This document shows positions 7,754 to 17,752 of a stretch of 64,000 bases of DNA, piece by piece. This DNA comes from Bradyrhizobium sp. BR13661. GTDB taxonomy: Bacteria > Pseudomonadota > Alphaproteobacteria > Rhizobiales > Xanthobacteraceae. Both the position numbers and the translations under genes were made by a program. Below the pieces are notes generated by a model. That model did no database searches, was not told where the DNA came from, and saw nothing but the letters and a program-made list of their open reading frames with translations. The stretch's first letter is position 1. Every line of letters begins with the position of its first letter. The stretch is from positions 248,001-312,000 of the forward strand of contig NZ_JARXWB010000002.1 of the NCBI RefSeq assembly GCF_029892425.1, read 5' to 3'.

Positions 7754-9544
7754 ATGCCGATCTACAAAGCCCCCGTCGAAGACGTGAACTTCCTGCTCAA
7801 CGACGTCTTCCAGATCGACCGCTACGACAACCTCGCCGGCTTCTCCGATGCGTCGAGCGACGTGCGCGAGGCGATTTTGGGCGAAGCCGCCAAGCTCGCC
7901 GAAGAGGTGCTGCAGCCGCTCAATCGTGTCGGCGATCTCGAAGGCTGCAAGCGTGCAGACGACGGCAGCGTCACCACGCCGAAGGGATTCAAAGAGGCCT
8001 TCAAGCAGGTCGCCGAGGGCGGCTGGCTTGGTCTCTCCGCACCGACCGAGTTCGGCGGCCAGGGCCTGCCGGTGACGCTGTCGCAGGCGGTCAACGAATT
8101 CCAGTGCTCGGCCAACATGGCGTTCTCGATGTATGGCGGCCTGACCATGGGTGCGACTGCGGCGCTGATCGTCCACGGCTCGCCCGAGCAGAAGAAGACC
8201 TACGTGTCGAAGATGGTCGCCGGCGAGTGGACCGGCACCATGAACCTGACCGAGCCGCAATGCGGCACGGATCTCGGCATGCTCCGCACCAAGGCGGTGC
8301 GCCAGGCCGATGGTTCCTTCAAGATCACGGGCACCAAGATCTTCATCTCGGCCGGTGAGCATGATCTTGCTCCGAACATCATCCACCTCGTGCTCGCCCG
8401 CATCGAGGGCGCACCGGCCGGCATCAAGGGCGTGTCGCTGTTCGTCGTGCCGAAATTCCTGGTCAATGCCGACGGTTCGGTAGGCGCCCGCAATGGCGTG
8501 GTGTGCGGCTCGATCGAGCACAAGATGGGCATCCACGGCAATTCGACCTGCGTCATGAACTACGACAACGCCACCGGCTGGCTGATCGGCGAAGAGAACA
8601 AGGGCATGCAGGGCATGTTCGTGATGATGAACGAGGCCCGCCTCGGCGTTGCCGTGCAGGGGCTCGCACAGTCGGAAGTGGCCTATCAGAACGCGGTGGC
8701 TTATGCCCGCGAGCGCATCCAGGGCCGCGCGCTCACCGGCGTCAAGGCGCCGGACAAGCCGGCCGACCCGATCATCGTGCATCCCGATGTGCGCCGCACG
8801 CTGCTCTCGATCCGCGCCTTCAACGAGGCCGCGCGCGCCTTCGTGATGTGGACCGCGCTGAAGAGCGACGTCGCCCACCGCTCCGAGGACCCGAAGGACC
8901 GCCAGGCCGCTGACGACCACATGGGCCTGATGACGCCGGTGCTGAAGGGCTTCCTTACCGACTACGGTTTTGCCAACGCGGTGCAGGCGCAGCAGATGTA
9001 TGGCGGCCACGGCTATATCGCCGAGCAGGGCATGGAGCAGTTCGTGCGCGATGCCCGCATCGCCATGATCTACGAAGGCGCCAACGGTATCCAGGCGCTC
9101 GACCTCGTCGGCCGCAAGCTGCCGCGCGACGGCGGCCGCGCCATCTTCGCCTTCTTCGGCGAGGTCATGGCCTTTGCCAAGGAGAATGGCGGCGACGAGG
9201 CGCTCAAGCCGTTCATCACCCCGCTCTCGACCTCGCTCGGTCATCTCCAGCAGGCGACGACCTGGCTGATGCAGAACGCGATGGCGAAGCCCGACAATGC
9301 GGGAGCAGCCGCGACCGACTATCTGCATCTCTTCGGCTTCGTTGCGCTCGGCTACATGTGGGCGAAGATGGCCAAGGTCACCCAGGCCAAGATTGCCGCC
9401 AGCGGCGCGACGCCCTATCTCTCGACCAAGCTCGTCACCGGCCGCTTCTTCATGGAGCGGATGTTGCCGGAGACCGCGGCCAATCTCGCGCGCATCCAGT
9501 CCGGCTGCGCCACCATCATGGAACTGCCGGCGGAAGCGTTCTGA
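7754..9544 (+). CDS. Acyl-CoA dehydrogenase with C-terminal extension (FadE/DmdC-like)
   Basis: The 596-residue flavoenzyme catalyses the first, FAD-dependent alpha,beta-desaturation of acyl-CoA. It carries the acyl-CoA dehydrogenase N, middle (MNLTEPQCGTDLG) and C domains (GGHGYIAEQGMEQFVRD), plus the roughly 120-residue C-terminal helical domain seen in the long DmdC/FadE subgroup. The length is normal for that group. The start at MPIYKAPVEDVNF is conserved-looking and follows GGGAGACC. It forms one transcription unit with the thiolase and the bifunctional enzyme downstream, giving all beta-oxidation steps. Chain-length preference cannot be read. Confidence 0.9.
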   Translation: MPIYKAPVEDVNFLLNDVFQIDRYDNLAGFSDASSDVREAILGEAAKLAEEVLQPLNRVGDLEGCKRADDGSVTTPKGFKEAFKQVAEGGWLGLSAPTEFGGQGLPVTLSQAVNEFQCSANMAFSMYGGLTMGATAALIVHGSPEQKKTYVSKMVAGEWTGTMNLTEPQCGTDLGMLRTKAVRQADGSFKITGTKIFISAGEHDLAPNIIHLVLARIEGAPAGIKGVSLFVVPKFLVNADGSVGARNGVVCGSIEHKMGIHGNSTCVMNYDNATGWLIGEENKGMQGMFVMMNEARLGVAVQGLAQSEVAYQNAVAYARERIQGRALTGVKAPDKPADPIIVHPDVRRTLLSIRAFNEAARAFVMWTALKSDVAHRSEDPKDRQAADDHMGLMTPVLKGFLTDYGFANAVQAQQMYGGHGYIAEQGMEQFVRDARIAMIYEGANGIQALDLVGRKLPRDGGRAIFAFFGEVMAFAKENGGDEALKPFITPLSTSLGHLQQATTWLMQNAMAKPDNAGAAATDYLHLFGFVALGYMWAKMAKVTQAKIAASGATPYLSTKLVTGRFFMERMLPETAANLARIQSGCATIMELPAEAF

Positions 9545-9592
9545 GCCTGCTTCCGCGACATCGAAAATCGAACAACAGATCAGGAGGGCGTC

Positions 9593-10801
<1,209 letters not shown>

Positions 10802-10821
10802 GGGTTAGGGGAGCAACCAAC

Positions 10822-13032
10822 ATGGCTTACAAGAACTTCAAGGTTGAGACCGACACCGACGTCATCGCGCTCGTCACCTGGGATATCCCGGGCCGTTCGA
10901 TGAACGTGCTCGACGAGACCTCGACCAGCGAGCTCGACGCGATCGTCAAGGAGACGACCGCGGATGCTGCGGTGAAGGGCGTCGTCATCACCTCCGCCAA
11001 GGAAGCGTTCTGCGCCGGCGCCGACCTGTCCATGCTCGAGGGCATGAACCAGGCCTACGCCAAGATCCTCAAGGAGCAGGGCGAGACCGCGGCGAACCAG
11101 ATGCTGTTCGACCAGAGCCGCCGCTTCTCGCAGGTGCTGCGCTCGATCGAAACATCAGGCAAGCCCTGGGCGGCCGCGATCAACGGCCTCGCGCTCGGCG
11201 GCGGTTTCGAGATCACGTTGTGCTGCCACTATCGCGTGGCCGCCGAGAATCCCAAGACCCGCCTCGGCCTGCCCGAGGTCAAGGTCGGCCTGTTCCCCGG
11301 CGCCGGTGGCACGCAGCGCGTGCCGCGCCTGGTGCCGCCGCAGGATGCGATGACGATTCTGCTGAAGGGCGATCCTGTTACGATCGAGAAGGCGAAGGCG
11401 CTGAATTTGATCCACGCCATCGTTCCGGCCGCGGATCTGATCAAGGCCGCAAAGGACTGGATCAAGGGTGGCGGCAAGGCCGTCGCGCCCTGGGACGAGA
11501 AGGGCTTCAAGCTCCCGGGCGGTCCGGTGTTCTCCAAGGCCGGCATGATGATGTTCCCGGCCGGCAACGCGATCTATCGCCGCGAGACCTACGACAATTA
11601 TCCGGCCGCGCGTGCGATCATGAGCTGCGTCTATGAGGGCCTGCAGCTGCCGATCGATGCGGCGCTCCGCGTCGAGTCGCGCTACTTCACCTCGGTGCTG
11701 CGCTCGAAGGAAGCGGCCGCGATGATCCGCAGCCTGTTCCTGTCGATGCAGGAGCTCAACAAGGGCGCGCGCCGTCCGAAGGATGTGCCCGCAACCAAGG
11801 TGAAGAAGATCGCCGTGATCGGCGCCGGCTTCATGGGTGCGAGCGTCGGTTACGTCTCGGCCCGCGCCGGCCTCGACGTCGTCCTGATCGATCGCGACCA
11901 GGAGAGCGCCGACAAGGGCAAGGCCCACGCGCAGAAGGTGATCGAGGACCAGATCAAGAAGGGCCGCGCCAAGCCTGATGATGCCGAGAAGCTGCTCGCG
12001 CGCATCACGCCGACCGCGGACTATGCTGCGCTGAAGGACGTCGACCTCGTCATTGAGGCGGTGTTCGAGGACCGCAAGGTCAAGGCCGACACCTTTGCCA
12101 AGGCGCAGGAATATCTCAAGCCCGAGGTGGTCTTCGCCTCGAACACCTCGACGCTGCCGATCACCTCGCTGGCCGAGAGCTTCAAGGACCAGGGCAAGTT
12201 CGTCGGCATCCACTTCTTCTCGCCGGTCGAGAAGATGATGCTGGTCGAGATCATCAAGGGCAAGAACACCGGCGACCTCGCGCTCGCGACCGCGCTGGAC
12301 TACGTCCGGCAGATCGGCAAGACGCCGATCGTCGTCAACGACTCCAGAGGCTTCTTCGCCAACCGCTGCGTCGGCCGCTATGTCGCCGAGGGCAACGAGA
12401 TGTTCCTGGAAGGCGTGCCTCCGGCGATGATCGAGAACTGCGCCAAGATGGCCGGCATGCCGGTCGGTCCGCTGTCGCTCTCGGACGAGGTCGCGCTCGA
12501 CCTCGGCCTCAAGATCATGAAGGCGACCGAAGCCGATCTCGGCCCGAACGCCATCAACCCCGATCAAAAGAAGCTGATGGTCGAGATGGTCGAGAAGCAG
12601 GGCCGTCTCGGCCGCAAGAACAAGAAGGGCTTCTACGACTATCCCGAAGGCAAGGGCCAGAAGAGCCTGTGGCCGGGCCTCTCGGCCCTGCAGCCGAAGC
12701 AGCTCGATCCTGACACGCTCGACGTCGAGGAATTGAAGCAGCGCTTCCTGGTGGTGCAGGCGGTGGAAGCCGCGCGCACGGTCGAGGATCACGTCATCAC
12801 CGATCCGCGCGAAGCGGATGTCGGCTCGATCCTCGGTTTCGGCTTCGCGCCGTTCACCGGCGGCACGCTGTCCTACATCGACTTCATGGGACCTAAGAAG
12901 TTCGTCGAGCTCTGCCACAAGCTGGAGGCCAAGTATGGCTCCCGCTTCACGCCGCCGAAGCTGCTGGAGGAGATGGCGGCGAAGGGCGAAACCTTCTACG
13001 GCCGCTTCGCGCCGAAGAAGGCGGCGGCGTAA
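10822..13032 (+). CDS. fadJ: Bifunctional enoyl-CoA hydratase/3-hydroxyacyl-CoA dehydrogenase (FadB/FadJ-like)
   Basis: The 736-residue protein has an N-terminal crotonase domain (about residues 1-290; oxyanion and catalytic region [18 protein letters not shown], then [15 protein letters not shown]). An NAD-binding 3-hydroxyacyl-CoA dehydrogenase domain begins near 330 ([20 protein letters not shown]), followed by the C-terminal helical dehydrogenase domain. It performs hydration and NAD-dependent oxidation, completing the cycle with its two upstream neighbours. The start at [11 protein letters not shown] follows GGGGAGC. A palindromic repeat follows the stop. FadB and FadJ cannot be separated confidently from sequence alone. 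Confidence 0.9.
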   Translation: MAYKNFKVETDTDVIALVTWDIPGRSMNVLDETSTSELDAIVKETTADAAVKGVVITSAKEAFCAGADLSMLEGMNQAYAKILKEQGETAANQMLFDQSRRFSQVLRSIETSGKPWAAAINGLALGGGFEITLCCHYRVAAENPKTRLGLPEVKVGLFPGAGGTQRVPRLVPPQDAMTILLKGDPVTIEKAKALNLIHAIVPAADLIKAAKDWIKGGGKAVAPWDEKGFKLPGGPVFSKAGMMMFPAGNAIYRRETYDNYPAARAIMSCVYEGLQLPIDAALRVESRYFTSVLRSKEAAAMIRSLFLSMQELNKGARRPKDVPATKVKKIAVIGAGFMGASVGYVSARAGLDVVLIDRDQESADKGKAHAQKVIEDQIKKGRAKPDDAEKLLARITPTADYAALKDVDLVIEAVFEDRKVKADTFAKAQEYLKPEVVFASNTSTLPITSLAESFKDQGKFVGIHFFSPVEKMMLVEIIKGKNTGDLALATALDYVRQIGKTPIVVNDSRGFFANRCVGRYVAEGNEMFLEGVPPAMIENCAKMAGMPVGPLSLSDEVALDLGLKIMKATEADLGPNAINPDQKKLMVEMVEKQGRLGRKNKKGFYDYPEGKGQKSLWPGLSALQPKQLDPDTLDVEELKQRFLVVQAVEAARTVEDHVITDPREADVGSILGFGFAPFTGGTLSYIDFMGPKKFVELCHKLEAKYGSRFTPPKLLEEMAAKGETFYGRFAPKKAAA

Positions 13033-13042
13033 CTCTCTGCTG

Positions 13043-13090
13043 TCATCCCGGACAAGCGCGCCCAAAGCGCGCGCCGATCCGGGATCCATA
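13043..13090. repeat. Palindromic intergenic repeat
   Basis: A stem with outer arms ATCCCGGA / TCCGGGAT and an inner GCGCGC-rich stem lies just after the FadJ-like gene and before the convergent GST gene. It resembles one arm of the longer inverted repeats at 1879, 16677, 34905 and 50065. It may act as a transcript-end hairpin. Confidence 0.6.
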
Positions 13091-13159
13091 ACCGCAGGGA
13101 GTGATTTGACGAAGATTGGTTGTTGCAAGGTGTGCAACAAGATCGCAGCAAACCGAAAG

Positions 13160-13186
13160 AAGGCCGGATCGTCGATCCGGCCTTTC
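13160..13186. terminator. Hairpin between convergent fadJ-like and GST genes
   Basis: A perfect 11 bp stem (AAGGCCGGATC at 13160-13170, GATCCGGCCTT at 13174-13184) with a 3 nt loop is followed by a short T-rich stretch on the minus strand. It lies 24 bp past the GST stop and could terminate either transcript. Confidence 0.6.
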
Positions 13187-13209
13187 GCGTGTTCGCATCC
13201 TGTGCGGGC

Positions 13210-13824
13210 TTACTTTGCCTGCGCCAGTCCTTCCTTCGTCAGCGCTTCCTGCACCTTCGGCCGAGCTGCGACACGGGCCTTGTAGGCGGAGAGGTTCGGC
13301 ATCGCGGAGAGGTCGAATTTCATCCGGTCGGCCCAGGTCAGCATGGTGAAGAGGTAGCCGTCGGCGACCGAGAACTGCTTGCCCATCAGGTAGTCCTTGC
13401 CGGCGAGCTGGCTGTCGATGTGCTTGAGCTTGCCCATGATGCGGTCCTTGAAGAACGCCTTGGCGTCGTCGTTCAGGGCCGGGGCGAACAGCGGGCCAAA
13501 GCTCTTGTGGACCTCGGAGGTGAGGAAGTTCAGCCATTCGAGCAGCTTGTAGCGCTCGTTGCTGTCGCGCGCGGGCGCCAGCGCCTTGGCAGGGGCCTTG
13601 TCGGCGATCATCTGGACAATGACCGGGCCTTCGGTCAGGATTTCGCCGCTGTCGAGGCCCAGCGCGGGGACCTGACCCTTCGGATTGACCTTCAGATAGT
13701 CTTCACCGTTTTCGAGCTTCTTGGCCCGGATATCGACCTTGACCAGCTCATAGGGCAGGTCGGCCTCCAGGAGCGCGATATGGGGGGACAGCGAGCAGGC
13801 GCCGGGCGAGTAATACAGTTTCAT
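13210..13824 (-). CDS. Glutathione S-transferase (beta-class-like)
   Basis: The 204-residue protein has an N-terminal thioredoxin fold opening with MKLYYSPGACSLSPHIALLE, the bacterial beta-class signature in which Cys10 bonds glutathione. The cis-Pro motif GQVPALGLDSGEILTEG follows, then an all-helical C-terminal domain (DGYLFTMLTWADRM). It probably conjugates electrophiles or reduces peroxides in the cytoplasm. It is divergent from a MarR regulator over a 126 bp region containing a strong inverted repeat that overlaps its -35, so it is probably MarR-controlled. Notably, gshA, which makes the cofactor precursor, lies just beyond the MarR gene. Confidence 0.88.
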   Translation of the reverse strand: MKLYYSPGACSLSPHIALLEADLPYELVKVDIRAKKLENGEDYLKVNPKGQVPALGLDSGEILTEGPVIVQMIADKAPAKALAPARDSNERYKLLEWLNFLTSEVHKSFGPLFAPALNDDAKAFFKDRIMGKLKHIDSQLAGKDYLMGKQFSVADGYLFTMLTWADRMKFDLSAMPNLSAYKARVAARPKVQEALTKEGLAQAK

Positions 13825-13870
13825 GGAATTTCCTCCTCTTAAGGCTTGGTAGCGGCGAAAGAACGCCTAC

Positions 13871-13910
13871 ATGCGCCTGCATGCAATAGTCAAGATTGAT
13901 GCAGGTGCAT
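13871..13910. promoter_or_regulatory. Candidate MarR operator
   Basis: Inverted arms ATGCGCCTGCAT (13871-13882) and ATGCAGGTGCAT (13899-13910) match at 11 of 12 positions with a 16 bp spacer. The minus-strand hexamer TTGACT (13888-13893), a good -35 for the GST gene, lies between them. The position between divergent GST and MarR genes suggests MarR binding that controls both; this is inferred. Confidence 0.6.
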
Positions 13911-13950
13911 CGAGTGGGGTAAGAAGCGGACGACAAGCTTGAGCGGGACC

Positions 13951-14448
13951 ATGAAGCGCAAACCATCGACCGAGGCCACCAGTGCCTGGATCCGCCTGAT
14001 GCGGGTGCAGAGCCGCGTGCTCGACTGCGTCGAGCAGGACCTCAAGAAGGCGGGGTTCCCGCCGCTGGCATGGTACGACGCGCTGCTCGAATTGTCGCGC
14101 GCGCCGAGCGGAGAATTACGGCCGGTGGAACTCGAGCGGCAGATGCTGATCCCGCAATATTCCACCTCGCGATTGATTGATCGCCTGGTTGACGAGGGCC
14201 TCGCCTGCCGGCGCGAATGCAAGATCGACAAGCGCGGCCAGTTCGTGGAGATCACGGAGGCCGGCCGCGAGTTGCAGAAGCGGATGTGGGGCGCCTACTC
14301 GGCCGCGATCGAGAAATATGTCGGTTCGAAATTGTCCGATGCCGATGCCGTCAAGCTCAGCGGTCTGCTCGATCGGCTGGGATGCTCGTGCGGTGAGATG
14401 AAGCTGCCGCCCGTCGTCAACGTCAACGAAACCTCGCCGTCGCGATGA
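13951..14448 (+). CDS. MarR-family transcriptional regulator
   Basis: The 165-residue protein has the MarR winged helix-turn-helix: LERQMLIPQYSTSRLIDRLV as the recognition region, followed by a wing with CKIDKRGQFVEITEAG. The ATG at 13951 follows GAGCGGG; the in-frame TTG 12 bp upstream is less likely. MarR proteins are dimeric repressors that release DNA on binding phenolic or oxidant signals. It is divergent from the GST gene, and the shared palindrome suggests both genes are targets. A self-complementary segment with CTTCGATCGAAG near 14515 may end its transcript before gshA. Confidence 0.85.
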   Translation: MKRKPSTEATSAWIRLMRVQSRVLDCVEQDLKKAGFPPLAWYDALLELSRAPSGELRPVELERQMLIPQYSTSRLIDRLVDEGLACRRECKIDKRGQFVEITEAGRELQKRMWGAYSAAIEKYVGSKLSDADAVKLSGLLDRLGCSCGEMKLPPVVNVNETSPSR

Positions 14449-14550
14449 ACCGCGCGGCACACCAGCTCGTCCGTGCACCCCATGGGCTCGCGGACCATTC
14501 CCGTCACCCGCGCGCCTTCGATCGAAGCGCCCTTTTGATTAGAGTTTGAT

Positions 14551-15921
14551 ATGGCGCGAGACCAGATCGATATGACGCCGCTGCAATCGCGCGACGAACT
14601 CGTCGCGTGGTTCGAGGCCGGCTGCAAGCCGGCGTCCGAGTGGCGCATGGGCACCGAGCACGAGAAGACGCCGTTCACGCTCGAAGGCCACCGTCCGGTG
14701 CCTTACGAGGGTGCGCGCGGCATCGGTGCGCTGCTCGAAGGCATGAAGCTCCTGCTCGGCTGGGAGCCGATCATGGAGAAGGGCAATATTATCGGCCTAT
14801 ACGACGTCACCGGTGGCGGTGCGATCTCGCTCGAGCCCGGTGGACAGTTCGAGCTATCGGGCGCGCCGGTCGAGAACGTGCACCAGACCCAGAGCGAGCT
14901 GATGGCGCACCTCGCACAGGTGCGCGAGATCGCGACTCCGCTCGGCATTGGTTTCCTTGGCCTCGGCATGACGCCGTCCTGGTCGCGCGCGGATATTCCG
15001 GTGATGCCGAAGGGCCGCTACAAGATCATGACCAACTACATGCCGAAGGTCGGCCAGTACGGCCTCGACATGATGTACCGGACCTGCACGGTGCAGACCA
15101 ATCTCGACTTCTCCTCCGAAGCCGACATGGTCAAGAAGCTGCGCGTCTCGCTGGCGCTGCAGCCGGTCGCGACCGCCTTGTTCGCCAACTCGCCGTTCAC
15201 CGAGGGCAAGCCGAATGGCTTCCTGTCCTTCCGCTCCGAAATCTGGCGCGACACCGACAATGCGCGGTCAGGCATGATGCCGTGGGCGTTCGAGGACGGC
15301 ATGGGGTTCGAGCGCTATGTCGACTACGCGCTCGACGTGCCCATGTATTTCGTCAAGCGTGGCGAAGAGTATATCGACGTGTCGGGCTCCTCGTTCCGCG
15401 CCTTCTTCGACGGCCGCAACAACAACCTCCCCGGCGAGCGTCCGACGTTGTCGGACTGGGCCAACCATCTTTCGACGATCTTCCCGGAGGTGCGGCTCAA
15501 GCGCTACCTCGAGATGCGCGGCTCCGACGGCGGCCCGTGGGGCCGGCTACCGGCGCTGTCGGCATTCTGGGCCGGTCTGCTCTATGACGACGTGTCGCTC
15601 GATGCCGCCTGGGACCTGGTGAAGCACTGGACCGCGCCGGAGCGCCAGGCCTTGCGCGACGACGTGCCGCGCTTCGGCTTCAAGGCGCGGATCAAGGACC
15701 GCTATTTGTTCGAGATCGCCAAGGAATGCCTCGTTCTGGCACATGCGGGCCTGCGCCGCCGCGGCCGCATCGACTCGATTGGCCGCGATGAAACGCGGCA
15801 TCTGGAGCCGCTCGATCGCATCATCGATTCCGGCCGGACCCCGGCCGAGGAGATGCTCGAGAAATTCAACGGCGCCTGGAAGGGCTCGGTGGAACCGGCC
15901 TACGCGGAATACGCGTTCTAG
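14551..15921 (+). CDS. gshA: Glutamate--cysteine ligase (plant/alphaproteobacterial GCS2 type)
   Basis: The 456-residue enzyme joins glutamate and cysteine with ATP, the first step of glutathione synthesis. The N-terminal ERMGTEHEK-type motif appears as WRMGTEHEKTPF, and the body contains GGAISLEPGGQFELSGAP and VSGSSFRAFFDGRN, typical of the plant-like family used by alphaproteobacteria rather than the E. coli type. Length is normal. It is preceded by a MarR/GST pair, so glutathione synthesis and use are physically linked here. A short interspersed repeat starts 9 bp after the stop. Confidence 0.93.
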   Translation: MARDQIDMTPLQSRDELVAWFEAGCKPASEWRMGTEHEKTPFTLEGHRPVPYEGARGIGALLEGMKLLLGWEPIMEKGNIIGLYDVTGGGAISLEPGGQFELSGAPVENVHQTQSELMAHLAQVREIATPLGIGFLGLGMTPSWSRADIPVMPKGRYKIMTNYMPKVGQYGLDMMYRTCTVQTNLDFSSEADMVKKLRVSLALQPVATALFANSPFTEGKPNGFLSFRSEIWRDTDNARSGMMPWAFEDGMGFERYVDYALDVPMYFVKRGEEYIDVSGSSFRAFFDGRNNNLPGERPTLSDWANHLSTIFPEVRLKRYLEMRGSDGGPWGRLPALSAFWAGLLYDDVSLDAAWDLVKHWTAPERQALRDDVPRFGFKARIKDRYLFEIAKECLVLAHAGLRRRGRIDSIGRDETRHLEPLDRIIDSGRTPAEEMLEKFNGAWKGSVEPAYAEYAF

Positions 15922-15930
15922 ATTCATGTC

Positions 15931-15982
15931 TTGACGCGTTTTCTTCACGCGAACCGGTGCCCATTTCGCTCGAAACCGCTCT
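15931..15982. repeat. Short interspersed repeat after gshA
   Basis: The segment begins TTGACGCGTTTTCTTCACGC and continues through GAACCGGTGCCC to a TCGCTCGAAA block. From memory this is a very abundant intergenic repeat in Bradyrhizobium and relatives. It cannot be counted here because only one copy is in the window. Confidence 0.55.
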
Positions 15983-16091
15983 CGACCTGTGACGATCATT
16001 ATATGGGCCGTTCATCGCCCGTACAGGTTTGCGGCGATCAAATGGCCGGCCAAAAAACCTGAGCGTCGTCAATAACTCGAAAGCTGTTCCA

Positions 16092-16670
16092 ATGGGGAAG
16101 GGCCGCCTGCCTGGGGCCGTCATGGCAAAGGTCATGGCTCGCGTCGTGGCCTGCGCCGCGCTGCTCTCGCTCGTGTTTGCGAGCGTGCCCGCGCGCGCCC
16201 AGACGGCTTTCGACCGGCCCGGCGGCGACTATTTCAACACGCCGGTGACATCGGGTGATCCCGCGGATTGCGCGCTGCTTTGCGAGCGCGATCGCAAATG
16301 CCGCGCCTGGAGCTTCAGCTACCCTGATATCGACGGCGCCGCGGCGGTGTGTTGGCTCAAGAATACGGTGCCGCCGCGACAGCCTGCCAATTGCTGTATC
16401 TCCGGGGTGCGCGGCGCCGGCGTGATCGAACCGCGCGTCGAGGGCGTGGAGACCTCGATCGACCGGCCCGGCGGCGATTTGCGCAATTTCGAGCTCAAGG
16501 AAGACGAGAACGAGGATGCCTGCAAGGCCGCCTGCACGGCCGACAACAAGTGCCGCGCCTTCACCTATGCCCGCCCCGGCTACACCGGCCGCGAGGCGCG
16601 CTGTTTCCTGAAGAAGGACATCAAGCCGCCGCGGCGGAAGGCCGGGTTCACATCGGGCGTAGTGCGGTAA
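16092..16670 (+). CDS. Secreted PAN/Apple-domain protein (two PAN_4 units)
   Basis: From the ATG at 16092 the protein is 192 residues; a second ATG at 16122 is equally possible. A signal peptide (VVACAALLSLVFASVPARAQ) precedes two tandem PAN_4-like units, each opening with a DRPGGD motif (FDRPGGDYFNTP and IDRPGGDLRNFEL). Each has regularly spaced cysteines, e.g. CALLCERDRKCRAWSF and CKAACTADNKCRAFTY. PAN domains bind proteins or carbohydrates, so a periplasmic binding role is likely; the ligand is unknown. The cysteine spacing suggests disulfides in each unit. The gene stands alone between gshA and a convergent operon. Confidence 0.78.
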   Translation: MGKGRLPGAVMAKVMARVVACAALLSLVFASVPARAQTAFDRPGGDYFNTPVTSGDPADCALLCERDRKCRAWSFSYPDIDGAAAVCWLKNTVPPRQPANCCISGVRGAGVIEPRVEGVETSIDRPGGDLRNFELKEDENEDACKAACTADNKCRAFTYARPGYTGREARCFLKKDIKPPRRKAGFTSGVVR

Positions 16671-16676
16671 TGTTCG

Positions 16677-16811
16677 CACTCGTGCCCCGGGCGCAGCGCA
16701 GCACGAAGTGATGCGCTGCTGAACCGGGGCCCATGCGGTGTCGCAATCCTTCGCACGATGGGTCCCGGCTCTGCGCCGCATCGCTTCGCGACGCGTCTTG
16801 TCCGGGACACC
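16677..16811. repeat. Complex palindromic repeat between convergent genes
   Basis: Two hairpin-forming halves flank a short centre. The left half has GCAGCGCA / TGCGCTGC and GCCCCGG / CCGGGGC stems, and the right half opens with ATGGGTCCCGG and closes with GTCCGGGACAC. The outer ends are inverted. It lies between the PAN gene and the nucleotidyltransferase gene, the same convergent setting as the other long repeats. Confidence 0.6.
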
Positions 16812-16822
16812 AGGAGTTTTAT

Positions 16823-17389
16823 TCACTCCGCCGCAATCACCGTAAGCTCCGGCCACAGCGCCTTCCATCGGGTGGCCTTCACTGCGTAGTTCGCTGCGGA
16901 AAAATTCGGACCGGGATTGGGGCGCGCAATCAGGCTCGCGACGTCGTCGAAGCCGTGTGGCGCGTAGACCGTATAGCCGTCGCCGGCTCGCCTTACACCC
17001 ACTTGCGTATTCTGCGTCAGGAAACGGTCGATGCCGTCTGTCGAGCATGACAGCGGCGGATAGGGCAGGGCGTGCTTGGCCGGGTACCACAGATGCACGC
17101 GGGCCTGGTTGCGGGTCTCGATCTTGACGCCGAGATGATCGAGCCGCGCTTGGAGCGTGCGGATCACCGCATCCTCTGCATCCCAGGAGGTATCGGGATC
17201 GAAGTAGAAGATGTCGTAATCGGCGATACCGTGGTCGACGGGGCGGTCTGTGAGCACATTCCACACCGTTTGCACCAGGCATCCCGAGACCAGCCACGCA
17301 TCCGGCAGCGAGAGTCGATGGAGTTCGTCGATGATTGCGACGTTCACCGGGTTCTTCAGCGCCAGCGCGAGGAAGCGGGCTTCATCCAT
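16823..17389 (-). CDS. Nucleotidyltransferase-family protein (COG3575-like)
   Basis: The 188-residue protein matches the small family of stand-alone nucleotidyltransferase-like proteins: WLVSGCLVQTVWNVL followed by the acidic DYDIFYFDPDTSWDAED block, which could hold metal ions. No substrate is known for this family as far as I recall. It is the last gene of a tight minus-strand unit with the YjbR-like gene (6 bp gap), lepB and tldD. A role linked to those neighbours is not evident. Confidence 0.75.
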   Translation of the reverse strand: MDEARFLALALKNPVNVAIIDELHRLSLPDAWLVSGCLVQTVWNVLTDRPVDHGIADYDIFYFDPDTSWDAEDAVIRTLQARLDHLGVKIETRNQARVHLWYPAKHALPYPPLSCSTDGIDRFLTQNTQVGVRRAGDGYTVYAPHGFDDVASLIARPNPGPNFSAANYAVKATRWKALWPELTVIAAE

Positions 17390-17395
17390 TACGTG

Positions 17396-17743
17396 TCACG
17401 CGTTTGCGCGCGCATCATATTGCGCCCGCGCCGCCTTCGAGGCCAGCGTGCGCCAGCGCCGCCGCAGGAACGGTTCGACGATCGCGCGCTTGGCCTTGGA
17501 GAGGCGGATCAGCACGATCGGATAGTCGGCGTAGTGATCGGTGAAGTAAAAAATCTTCGGCTGGGTCTCGACCAGCATAGCGCGCTCGTCGATCGGAACG
17601 TCCGGCATCACCAGGCTGTCACCGTCCTCTTTCAGGCGCGCCAGCATCTTTTTGCGCACCTTTAGCGCCGGCGTGCCGTAAGAGGTGCTGTCCTCGACCT
17701 CCGGCCACGTCAGCGCAAATTTTCTGACGTCGTCGAAGGTCAT
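17396..17743 (-). CDS. MmcQ/YjbR-family protein
   Basis: The 115-residue protein has the YjbR/MmcQ (double-wing-like) pattern: MTFDDVRKFALTWPEVEDST at the start and a conserved basic/aromatic core. It is commonly annotated as DNA-binding on structural grounds, with no proven function. It starts 9 bp after lepB ends and stops 6 bp before the nucleotidyltransferase, so all are probably cotranscribed. Confidence 0.82.
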   Translation of the reverse strand: MTFDDVRKFALTWPEVEDSTSYGTPALKVRKKMLARLKEDGDSLVMPDVPIDERAMLVETQPKIFYFTDHYADYPIVLIRLSKAKRAIVEPFLRRRWRTLASKAARAQYDARANA

Positions 17744-17752
17744 GAGGCCAGC

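Noticed and set aside
11155-13140. A 661-residue minus-strand frame
   Set aside because: Shadow of the FadJ-like gene, whose motifs are intact in the plus-strand reading.
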